Shown here one piece after another: positions 1 through 10,637 of a stretch of DNA of 27,655 bases. The translations under genes and the position numbers were made by a program. Each line of letters opens with the position of its first letter. The stretch's first letter is position 1. The notes under the pieces are model-generated. The model had not been told where the DNA came from and did no database searches. It saw only the letters and a program-made list of their open reading frames with translations. This stretch comes from Pleurobrachia bachei (Eukaryota; Ctenophora; Tentaculata; Cydippida; Pleurobrachiidae), in assembly GCA_000695325.1 (NCBI GenBank), contig AVPN01000098.1, forward strand, positions 67,843 through 95,497, given 5' to 3'.

Positions 1-13
1 TAATTGAAATTTG

Positions 14-269
14 CCCCTGCACAATTTGTGCAAATTTCCCCTGAACATGTGCCCTTGCACCATTTTGTTTGCCCCTGCACTAAATTATATTTTCCGTTCT
101 GCTTAAAATATCGACTTGAAACTTTCTAGGAATGTTCTTCATGCATAAAACATATAATCTACAGAAAGTGGGAATAGTCAAAATTAATTACTTAGAGCCA
201 TACAAATTTTGGGGTGGCCCCTGCACAATTTGCCCCCGATTTGTGCAGGGGTATCAGTATGTGCAGGGG
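14..269. repeat. Cluster of a 9-base motif in both orientations
   Basis: The 9-mer CCCCTGCAC occurs at 14-22, 72-80 and 218-226, and its reverse complement at 243-251 and 261-269, with near matches at about 37 and 52. Forward copies lie to the left and inverted copies to the right, so the cluster may be the end of a foldback or terminal-inverted-repeat element cut by the window edge. No coding sequence is associated with it. Confidence 0.45.
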
Positions 270-514
270 ATACTTGAAGCCCAGCCTGCTCCCCTTCGAA
301 CGGAAATGCGAACATACTTCTGAAACATGGTCGATTAAGGCAAAATATCACAGAGCTACAGATATCTGATCTAGAGCGGAGGAGTATATCTACTACAGCT
401 CAGAAAGGGAACTGATATAGCAAAAGCTAGACTATAACTACAACGCATAACTGAAAGGGTGAGTAAAACAAAATGAAGTGACAGGAGAAGCCAGTTGAGA
501 CAGTGTAATGATAT

Positions 515-590
515 ATTCTCTCTCTATTTTCTCTCTCTCTCTCTCTCTCTACCCTCTCTCTCTCTCTCACTCACTCCCTCCATATTATAT
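515..590. repeat. CT-rich microsatellite
   Basis: Interrupted (CT)n run with short ACC and ACTC breaks. The open frame across it encodes only Ser/Leu repeats, so it is not a gene. Confidence 0.85.
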
Positions 591-3500
591 CTCTATCCTG
601 TCATCCTTCTCTGCTTTCAGTTACTCGGGTAGCTACTCAACCAGACTAGCCAAGGTAGTTTACACGTTAGAAGCATCTTTTCTGGAACAGAGATCGAAGA
701 AACCAGTCAAAAAAAAAAAAAGCATGTTTTATGCCTTCTACCTGCAGAATCACACACACACACATCAACGAAAACTGGAAATGGTTAGGCAAAGATAAGA
801 GAACTTGTAATCACGTACGCATACGTTTCGAGAAAGCCCCACATGTCACTGGCCCACTGGGGCGATAACTGAATATGGTGCGATGGGAGCTGGGTATTAA
901 TTGACGTGGCAAACTGTTGTTGATATAAATTTTATGAATTCTTTATCACTATATCTTGTAAAAATGGGACATTTTAATTATGTTAATTAACAATTATGCT
1001 TATTTTCTACTCACGGAGTTGTTCAGAAGATATTTGGTTGAGGGGTCCACTATCTCTTGAGATTGTCATTGACAGCCTTCGTTTCAACTTCTCCATGTTC
1101 ATGCTACTAAAATTAAATATAATTAGGTTTGTAATTAATTAATTGTGTACATACGTCTTATTTAATTAAGTTTGGGGTCAGTTTTTGGGCTTGTAGTGTT
1201 CATGTTTGTTGTTGAGACAGAAAAATATATACAAAATATCAAATTTTCGAACAGAGTTAGGGAACAGAACAAAACTAAATTTGAATTCAGCTAATTAAAT
1301 TTAAAAGCAACGAGGTAACAATTGGGCGGGGTCCAATATTCATCCCACACTGTGGGTGGCCGATAAAGAGACAAATAATATAACGAAAAATAGTTCCATA
1401 AATAGGATGCAAAGATTCAAGAAATAATTAAGAATGATTGCCATATTGAAATCCAACAAATTATAAAGTTGCATTGAACCTAACGGAAATTAAACACAAC
1501 CGGAAACGCGTAGTTTCCTGGACCAGAAATCCTGGTGATTGTTTAGAAATGCAGATTGGTAAACTAGGAAAGCACTTGCAGTGTACTGTTGTATAATGGA
1601 AGTTTGCCGTAGTTTTGTAGTTGTTCAGAGAGAAGGGGGGAGGTAACTCATTCTACAAAGAGAGTGTTAAGTGGAAATTAGAAAAGGGTTAGTGAACTAC
1701 TACGCCCAATTGTAGTAGTACTCCACTATTATACCTTATACCCTTTCTCTGTGTGGTAGGTAATGTAGTTACCCACAGACTGCTATAATTATAACATTCA
1801 CGATCCCATTTTGATTGGTACTGCAGCTGTGAAGTGCACCCCCCATCTTTTACCCAGCTGTGGTCGACATTCAAAAGATATAGCTCATAGCTGAGGCCTG
1901 AGTCGTAAATGTAGCAACAGCTTTGAATGGACGAATTGGAATGTCCAGTGTTTAGTCGGCACAGAGAGAGAGGGGGGAATCGGGTTACCAGAAAACGAGG
2001 CTGATCCTTTCTTCACCTTCCGCTTTAGAATCTCACTACTCCGCCTTACTAAAATATCGTTTAGTGGATGCCTATAAAATAGGAAGTTACATAGCTCGGT
2101 TTTTTTGGATTTGGTTTGACAGCATGATTCATGTTCTCAACTTACTTAGGAAGTTACATGACCAGGAATAAAAAAGCGACATATATTTGGCCAGAAAGTT
2201 ATGTCAGTAAGTCAGATGTCAGTTAGGTGTAGAAATGTTCATGCCAACAAAAACCACATTCGCTCGATCATTACAAGAGCTAAACATCATGGTAGAGATA
2301 ATTGGGCTAACAAGATAATACGCAAATAGCAATATAGAGATAGAGATTAGAGAGAGAGAGAGTGAGAGATTAGCGATAGAGAGAAAGAGAACTAAAGGCG
2401 GAAGGAAAGAAACATGATAGGTAAAATGGATAGAAATAAAAGAAGAAATAGAAGATCCTGAGCTGCTAACTTGCTATGTATTATAACCATACGATCGTTA
2501 TACATACATATTATATCTGCTCAATAAATCCAAACACGATCCGTGTCTACATGGGTAATAATTGTCATCTTCTAACCCTCCGTTGCGTGGTGATCAGAGA
2601 GGGTCGAATAACTAGAGACAACAGCCGATCTTGGGAGAGAGGAGACAGAAAGGATGAGCACCTAAAAGGGGAAGAATAAGCGAACGCATGTCATGTACAA
2701 ATGTTATGCTCTTTACCCTTTCTGATCTTTCTCCCTCTCTCTTTCTCTACCTCTCTCCCTCCCTTCTTCTCTCTATTATATGTGATATATATCTCTCTCC
2801 ATAACTCTCCTCTCTTCCTCCCCTACAATCCCTAAATCACTGTTTAACTATCCTCCTCTCCCTGTCTCGAAACTCATTATATTATGTCCTAATCAGAATC
2901 TCAATCAGCAATATATGTCATGTCTCTCCTGCCCTCTCCGAATTGGATTGCATTAAATAATATCTGCATTTCTGAACATATTATAATGAGATTGAAAATA
3001 TTAATAGAGACAGTATTTTACCCCCTCCTCTTTATTTGATTGTGTCTCACAAAGATCGATATTATATCCATCAAACACAACCCACCTTCAATTCTCTCCC
3101 TCCGACTATATAAAACCATTACAAAGCTGCTAAGTGCAAGTATCGGTCTTGCTCCCTTTCTCTTTCCTTTTATCTCTCTATCTCCCATCTTCTTCTTCTT
3201 CGTAGAGGCTGTCCCAGTCCCAATATCTCTTTTCCATCAGTGAATGATATATCTCTCTCCCAACAACCTCTGCACTATATTACGAGCAACTACTACCTAT
3301 GTATAATATGTCGAGTAAAACTCGATCTTTCTATTATATATATTGAATATTCTGTTTAGTGATAGACATATGACAGCATTCATTTCCTTACAAATTTTCA
3401 TTAACGAAGCGTTTAGCATGTTTATATGATTTTATATGCAATCCTTTTATGATTAGATTTCTGAAACTTATGAAATGTAGCAGCCACTGTGTAAAGCGCC

Positions 3501-3819
3501 CATAATAATAATAAATAATTATATTCATAAAAGCTCACTAAGGCTAAGAAGTGAAAGTATACCGTTGGAATCAAAGTCTGGAGGTTGGAACGATTATGTC
3601 AAATTTTTCGTAACAAAAGTGAAGTCTATACCTTATCAATACCACAACTGGCCCTGATAAGATAGCCGCCGTTACGATATGGGTGTTTGCTGGCTTGTTT
3701 ACACTTTACAGGTGCACACTTCCAAAAAATTTGATTCACTAAAATGGCTCTAACTACCAAAGGACGTGACCGTTTTAGCTAATTCAAAGTTTTATCTGGT
3801 AGCAAATGTCAAGGCCGAA

Positions 3820-3872
3820 CCCCAACCCCAGCCCTAACCCTACTCTAACCCTAATGGCTAACCCTAAGCTCT
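3820..3872. repeat. Degenerate telomere-like CCCTAA repeats
   Basis: Several copies of CCCTAA or close variants (CCCCAA, CTCTAA) occur within about 50 bp. TTAGGG is the usual animal telomere repeat. The run is short and imperfect, so it is either a very small interstitial telomeric tract or chance within a repeat. Confidence 0.35.
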
Positions 3873-3971
3873 CACGAAACACCCAGATTTTAACGCTGGC
3901 TTGGCATACGCTGCAGGCCCTTCAAGATGAAGGGCCTGAACGGAATGCCGCGCTGGGGGGGAATACATAAT

Positions 3972-4100
3972 CAATCATATCTTCAGTTCCAGATAAGGTA
4001 CAGAAATCGTTTTGGTGTCGTTAGAAAGAGAAAGATAAAAGCTTTCAAATGCAGCCGATTTCAAGTCTTTATCTTATCAGGAACAGGAGATATGAACCAA
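3972..4100. mobile_element. Degenerate foldback MITE, same family as the one at the window end
   Basis: Sequence around 3980-4008 pairs imperfectly with 4056-4095 as an inverted repeat. Both arms carry a block close to GTTCCTGATAAGATAAAGAC (or its complement), which also forms the arms of the foldback element at 27479-27655. This looks like an older, diverged copy of a non-autonomous DNA transposon without coding capacity. The outer ends are not clear. Confidence 0.5.
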
Positions 4101-4235
4101 ACTCCGCAAAATCGAGTGCGGTTGAACCAAAAAAATTCGAAACTTTATTAAAAATTTGAACAAAGGTGAACCTGTGACGTCACTTTTTGAAAACAACCCA
4201 TATTCAAACGGCTATTGCTCAGCCTCCTTAAGTCC

Positions 4236-5555
4236 ATACTTACATCTTCACTCTCAAGACTGTCCACGGATCCATTCTGATCATCGTCCAGTACACGGTG
4301 AATCTCAGCTATGGCATCTAGACCACGCTTCTCTGAGTTTTCGCTGTTAACGGCTGCTATCCGCAGATCAAGCTGCTGTTTGAAGGTCGCCGACACTGTA
4401 AAAGTCGCACCGTAAAGGAAGGCACATAGAGACTAGAGAGTGAGACTGGAGGAGGGCATACATGGGAAGATAGGGAGGGCAATGGAAAACGAAATAAAAA
4501 AGAGGGAGAGCGAAGCGAAAGGTGGCAGATTGGATAGGCTCACAGCCCCCTAAATCTAGTTACAGGTCACATTTCTAAGTACTTGCCACTTGGTAAGTTC
4601 ACAGACAGCTGGGTGCATGTTTGATAGAGTTACAAGAGGAAATGCTCATGCTAGCATTGGCGAGTGTTTCTAAGCTTAACAAGTTGTCTATTAATAGAAA
4701 TGAATTGATCTGTATACAATACGCTTCCATTCCAATACATTATCCAATAAAAGCATTGAAATCTTACCTTGATAAGTGAGAGGAAGGATAACAGCAAGAA
4801 AAAGGAGTGCTATTGATCCGAACCGCATGGCCTCCCTTCAACGTTTAACAGCATACGACTATTAGAAATTATTTCAGTAAACAAAAGGTGTACGGTTATT
4901 ATATCCAGCAGGATAAATGATAGACCCGATCTCGATCGATCTCTCTTTTGTTAAATTCAATTAGTGGCCTTGGAAAAGGTAATGTCGCACAGTGTGTGAC
5001 CTGTTTTGAAACGCCATAGCTCTTAAAAGTCAAACCAGCCTTCTAATGCGGAGATACAAATACAAATACAAATACAATTATAATTTATATCCCGCTTTTG
5101 GGCCTATCGGCTATCACCTATGCATTGTTAGTGCTAGGAGGACGCCGTTTCAATCAGGCGATTGAAGCAACGCACCCACCACTAACAAGCCTTCTAAAGC
5201 GATGGGGCACCTAGTACCTACTAATACAACAGAATAATTTCTAGCCTAAACTCCCAGAGTGAGCCAGATGGGGATTGGTCGCCGGTCAACCCGTAACCGG
5301 CGACAAAAATGGCTACTGAATTTTCTCAACAGACAATATAAAATTTCCGACTTTATTTAAAACCCCGTCAGCTTTTTGTTTTACATTTTTGATTTTGTTT
5401 GTGCCTTGTGGACAGTGGAAGTTTGAACCGAGAAAGGAAAAAAGAAGGAAAAAAGAAAATTAAAAAAGTTTAAAAACCGCCCGGACGACTCGGCGTCCTG
5501 ATCCTCGGCCTCTAAAGTGCGTTTCAAACGACTTGACCTGAGATTCCTGGAAATT
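4236..5555 (-). repeat. Left arm of a 1,320-bp near-perfect inverted repeat
   Basis: This arm is the reverse complement of 5678-6997; paired positions sum to 11233. Comparing the arms by eye, the only difference found is at 5539/5694. The arm contains a mirrored copy of the STIM upstream region, exon 1, intron 1 and exon 2, and ends 8 bases beyond the exon 2 splice donor. The spacer between the arms is 5556-5677. Such low divergence means a very recent inverted duplication, strong gene conversion between arms, or a chimeric read or assembly error. Confidence 0.95.
4244..4828 (-). pseudogene. Mirrored 5' fragment of the STIM gene (exons 1-2 only)
   Basis: On the minus strand, 4828-4768 repeats STIM exon 1 (signal peptide, starting MRFGSIALL) and 4395-4244 repeats exon 2, including the EF-hand loop. 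Splice sites are intact, but no SAM, membrane or coiled-coil exon follows to the left. If transcribed from its duplicated promoter and left unspliced after exon 2, it would encode the luminal EF-hand plus about 30 unrelated residues before a stop. The fragment is head-to-head with the full gene, so one symmetric upstream region would drive both. It is a truncated duplicate or an assembly artefact rather than a working gene. Confidence 0.75.
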
Positions 5556-5677
5556 GGGGTATTGCGTGTTATATTTGGAATGCGCTGCAATCCCCTCTTT
5601 TGCACTGCCGCGCCACACCGCAAAAGGGCCTGTAGCATATGCCAAGTAAAGTGTTATATTTACTAAGAGAGATCCTG

Positions 5678-6997
5678 AATTTCCAGGAATCTCGGGTCAA
5701 GTCGTTTGAAACGCACTTTAGAGGCCGAGGATCAGGACGCCGAGTCGTCCGGGCGGTTTTTAAACTTTTTTAATTTTCTTTTTTCCTTCTTTTTTCCTTT
5801 CTCGGTTCAAACTTCCACTGTCCACAAGGCACAAACAAAATCAAAAATGTAAAACAAAAAGCTGACGGGGTTTTAAATAAAGTCGGAAATTTTATATTGT
5901 CTGTTGAGAAAATTCAGTAGCCATTTTTGTCGCCGGTTACGGGTTGACCGGCGACCAATCCCCATCTGGCTCACTCTGGGAGTTTAGGCTAGAAATTATT
6001 CTGTTGTATTAGTAGGTACTAGGTGCCCCATCGCTTTAGAAGGCTTGTTAGTGGTGGGTGCGTTGCTTCAATCGCCTGATTGAAACGGCGTCCTCCTAGC
6101 ACTAACAATGCATAGGTGATAGCCGATAGGCCCAAAAGCGGGATATAAATTATAATTGTATTTGTATTTGTATTTGTATCTCCGCATTAGAAGGCTGGTT
6201 TGACTTTTAAGAGCTATGGCGTTTCAAAACAGGTCACACACTGTGCGACATTACCTTTTCCAAGGCCACTAATTGAATTTAACAAAAGAGAGATCGATCG
6301 AGATCGGGTCTATCATTTATCCTGCTGGATATAATAACCGTACACCTTTTGTTTACTGAAATAATTTCTAATAGTCGTATGCTGTTAAACGTTGAAGGGA
6401 GGCCATGCGGTTCGGATCAATAGCACTCCTTTTTCTTGCTGTTATCCTTCCTCTCACTTATCAAGGTAAGATTTCAATGCTTTTATTGGATAATGTATTG
6501 GAATGGAAGCGTATTGTATACAGATCAATTCATTTCTATTAATAGACAACTTGTTAAGCTTAGAAACACTCGCCAATGCTAGCATGAGCATTTCCTCTTG
6601 TAACTCTATCAAACATGCACCCAGCTGTCTGTGAACTTACCAAGTGGCAAGTACTTAGAAATGTGACCTGTAACTAGATTTAGGGGGCTGTGAGCCTATC
6701 CAATCTGCCACCTTTCGCTTCGCTCTCCCTCTTTTTTATTTCGTTTTCCATTGCCCTCCCTATCTTCCCATGTATGCCCTCCTCCAGTCTCACTCTCTAG
6801 TCTCTATGTGCCTTCCTTTACGGTGCGACTTTTACAGTGTCGGCGACCTTCAAACAGCAGCTTGATCTGCGGATAGCAGCCGTTAACAGCGAAAACTCAG
6901 AGAAGCGTGGTCTAGATGCCATAGCTGAGATTCACCGTGTACTGGACGATGATCAGAATGGATCCGTGGACAGTCTTGAGAGTGAAGATGTAAGTAT
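5678..6997 (+). repeat. Right arm of the 1,320-bp inverted repeat
   Basis: This arm is continuous with the rest of the STIM gene and is therefore the parental copy. Identity with the left arm stops at 6997, just after the exon 2 donor GTAAGTAT, where both flanks become unrelated. The inner end lies at AATTTCCAGG (5678). Confidence 0.95.
6080..6180 (+). mobile_element. Probable SINE-type retroposon 3' end with TTTGTA tail
   Basis: A segment ending AAGCGGGATATAAATTATAA is followed by a short (TTTGTA)n tail at about 6158-6180. Marine-invertebrate SINEs often end with an AAGCG...TATAAAT block and a simple-repeat tail, hence the call. The 5' end is not recognised and no convincing pol III boxes were found. 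It sits about 230 bp upstream of the STIM start codon. An identical mirrored copy lies at 5053-5153 in the left arm, so the insertion predates the inverted duplication. Confidence 0.35.
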
Positions 6998-9812
6998 TGT
7001 GTGCTTTTCATATTCATGTTATGTCCTTTGAACAATTTAAACAATCCGATTGTATGACGGTTGTTTGAGGTTCGTATTACTTAGGATTTAAAATACCCAA
7101 TGACCAATATGGTTTTATCAAAATGCACTAAAGAATCGCATAAATCGCCATTTAACATGAATATCTTGTATTTCTTTAGAACATACCCGCCCCTATATCA
7201 TCATCTTCCCTAGTTTATTCGAGAGGACCTGAGTATTGATAACTCAGAGGAGGAAGATCAGCGTCAACTGACACTTCACCGGGGCGACTATTCAATATCA
7301 GTCATCGATATGCAGAAAAACTGGCTCAACAGTGACGGTAAGGGGGAGATGAGTGAGGGTTAGAAGTATGATAGCAATTGGATGCCAGGGTAGACTGATA
7401 AGTGATGGGGAGTGGTAGTGCTTATCACTGATATCAGGCAGCAAGAGGGGGCAGGTAAGGTGACATGATTCCAGAATGCAGGGACGTGGGGGTTGGTTAT
7501 CGAGAAAGCACCGTATATGGTAATAACTGATTTAATTCTTTCCCCTCTTACAAATCCACCATAGTTTTGTGAGGAAGGAAAGATTTCAATCATTTCGAAG
7601 AAATAACCCTGACAAACAAATCTGTGAATTTAGACGAATATCATCTTTTCGGCACTGAATTTCCGTTTGTACGTCTATTGCGTTTGTTCAGTTAATAAAA
7701 ACTTAACTTTGGCCGGTATCACTATAAAATCATTTGCCAATAAGTCGTATGTCTGTCTGTGTGTCTCTCACAAGTTCACTCTCTATTTCATTTGTTCTCC
7801 CACTCCCTCTCTCTTTCTCTCTCAGTCTCCCTTTCCCACTACATCTTTCCCATATCAGATATGTCCAATTATTAAATATTGATCCACTTCACTGCGGCTT
7901 ATGGTGGGAGGCGCAGTGGGAGGTGCAGCAGGCACCTATTTCACTGCATAATCTCACCCCATTGTCGATTAGCGAGTTTTAGAATCTAGGTGACGTCACT
8001 ATCTAACAACCTTAGTTAGGTGGAGAAGGAGGAATGCACGCGTTATTATTACATGGTTGCTAACAGGGTAGGGTCACTTTTTTAAATGTTTCATACTGTC
8101 AGTTTCAATCCGTCTTTTTTAAGTTCCCTTTTTATGGGCAAATTGATTTCTTTCAGATTCCATTTGCTTCTCTTTATCACAACCTCTACCTTTATCTCAC
8201 CTTAGTGCCTTTTCTCTTTCTTGCAAGTTTAGTTTCTTATTCTATCTCCCCTTCCTCCCTCTCTATCCCCTCCTTCTCTTGCATCAGAGGGTGGAGATGG
8301 CATAATGGTTTTACAATCATGCCCCCTCCTTGAGAGAGAACAGAACATATGATACCAAGCATTCCACTAACCATCAAGATATATAGGCGGTCATAATATC
8401 ATAGAAGGGGATGGGATATCTAGAGAAGAATTCAGTCAAACCTCTATTTCCGGACTCCTCGGTGGGAAGGATGAATGCACGTTATATCGAAGTGCAGGGT
8501 AAATAGAGATGTTTATTTCACACAAAATACTATTAATATATTGGGTGGATTTACCCGTCTGGTAAATCGGTGGTTCGGTAAATAGAGGTCTGTCTGTATC
8601 TCATATCTGTCTGTGTGTTTTGAAATATATTACGGGCTGTACTTACTTCAACTTTTTAATTAGTGGTTTGGCAGAACCACACTAGGATAGCGACATGAGA
8701 GAGAAAGGGAGAGAAAGAGAGAAACAGAGAAAGAGGGTGAGAGAGAGGGAGAGGGAGGGAGAGGGAGGTATAGAGAGAGAAAGAGAGTTTGAAAGATAGA
8801 GAAAGAAGCCAAAGATGGAAAGATGAAAGTCACTCAATCCTCTCTCTAAGTTGGAGACTGTAAATCTACGTTCTGATCTCCGTTTAGAGATTGAGTCTCT
8901 ATACAATATAATATAATAGTCTTTACTCTTCATCAACTATTAGAAATTGTAGAAAGGCCTTTATTATCTTTTGTACTGCCATTAGCTACTAAGCTGCGCT
9001 ATGTATATATTATACTTTCTACCGGGTCTTTAGTTTGTTTATTGGGCGGGCTGCTGATCTCACTCAATTAAAGTTATTACATTGCCATTTTAAAACCACA
9101 GATTTTAGTTTACGTTAGATAATTAAATACTTGAGAAATTGAGAGTTGCTTGTTAGATAAATTGTATGTGTTCATGATGTAAAAGAGTTCTTAGAATTGG
9201 CAGCCCATGGACAATGGTGCACGGAAGTGGGAGAGAACTGAGAAGAGCTGAAGAGAATTTCAAAAACGAGTTATATATCGACTCTGTATATAAGGAAAGA
9301 GAGAATAGAAAGCAGAGTTGTAAAGAGGAGTGGCAAGATTATCAAAAACAGAGGAGTTATTTGTCACTTCTTGAAAGATTCTCATTTCTTAAACTGGTTG
9401 CGGTTGTTTGACATGCTCCCATTTTGTTTCCTCGCATGAATTAGAGTTTTCTTTTAAATCCTATGATCACATTTCTTGAAAGAATGTTTGAACACTCTCC
9501 CACTATTCGTACACTATATTCACACACATAACAAGGACGACAAATTCGACACACATGAGGCGACGTGCACAGGAAAAATGCAGTACTAACTATTGGACAT
9601 CCAGAGTGACAAACAGACAAACTGATTGACAAACATTGAAACAGACAGACAAACTGAGTGAAAGAAAAACTTTGAAACACACAGACAGACTTTGAAACAG
9701 ACAAACTGTGAAACAGACTTATGACACCACCCATACTGCAGCTCAAATACTCACGATTCTTCCTCTTTACCGGAACTGAGCTAGAGTACTCAGAATGCAG
9801 TTCTAAAAAATG

Positions 9813-9897
<85 letters not shown>

Positions 9898-10542
9898 TCT
9901 CTCTCTCCCTCTCTCTCTCTATCATTTCCTCTTTCTTTTTCCTCTATCTCCCTCCCTCTATCATTTCCTCTTCTCCCTCTCTAGATATATCCCTCCTTCT
10001 CTCCCTCCCTCTCTAGATATATCCCTCCTCGACCCTCTACTCTAAAGAACATCCCTCATTCTTTTCTTTTAGTAAGAAACGGACGCTTGAGTTTTACAGT
10101 AGTAGAGATATTATAGAGATATAGAGAGATCAATGATGGGGGAAGAGTAGTGACATACTTCCACATGTATCAGTGATAGGTGCTGCATGCCGTTCAAGAA
10201 TTTTTGCTTCTGTTGTCCAAGTTGTGTAGTGCATGGTAGCATGCGATTAGTTAGGGTAATTAAAGGTTCTTGTGCAACAAGATAAAACATACATACAATA
10301 AAAATAATACCCATACCATTTATAGTATTATGCAGAGAGAGAGAGAATGGTGGGCTTTTGTTACCACACATTCTATGCTTCTCTTTTCAGTTCTCGACTC
10401 CATTTTCTCGCTTCTTTTTGACATAATGTTTGCAGTGCTTGTCCATTTTGTTCAGCACGCTCACTCTCTCCTTTACTTCTTCACTCTTTACTCTTTTATT
10501 AGTTCAACGAACACACTTATCATTCAAATTCTCTCTCCAGCT

Positions 10543-10637
<95 letters not shown>

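Larger units (their letters stand above)
331..3970. other. Intergenic stretch without a recognisable gene
   Basis: No open frame here has convincing protein features or a consistent set of splice sites. The stretch is AT-rich with CT/GA simple repeats at about 515-590, 2341-2370 and 2720-2830. At about 3490-3530 a run resembling the 3' tail of a SINE or LINE (AAGCGCCC followed by ATAATAATAA) is present. A perfect 10-bp hairpin lies at about 3916-3938 (AGGCCCTTCA, 3-base loop, TGAAGGGCCT). Confidence 0.5.

Noticed and set aside
508-798. Open frame of 96 codons on +
   Set aside because: It is mostly the translation of a CT microsatellite (Ser/Leu/Pro), with no family features.
3820-3872. Telomere or chromosome end
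   Set aside because: The repeat run is short, degenerate and embedded in ordinary sequence on both sides.
5381-5645. Minus-strand frames across the palindrome arm and spacer
   Set aside because: They read across the inverted-repeat junction and are not preserved as a coherent frame on the other arm.
9214-9411. Open frame of 65 codons with a charged helix-like composition
   Set aside because: There is no homology I recognise, no supporting splice or poly(A) context, and purine-rich DNA gives such composition by chance.
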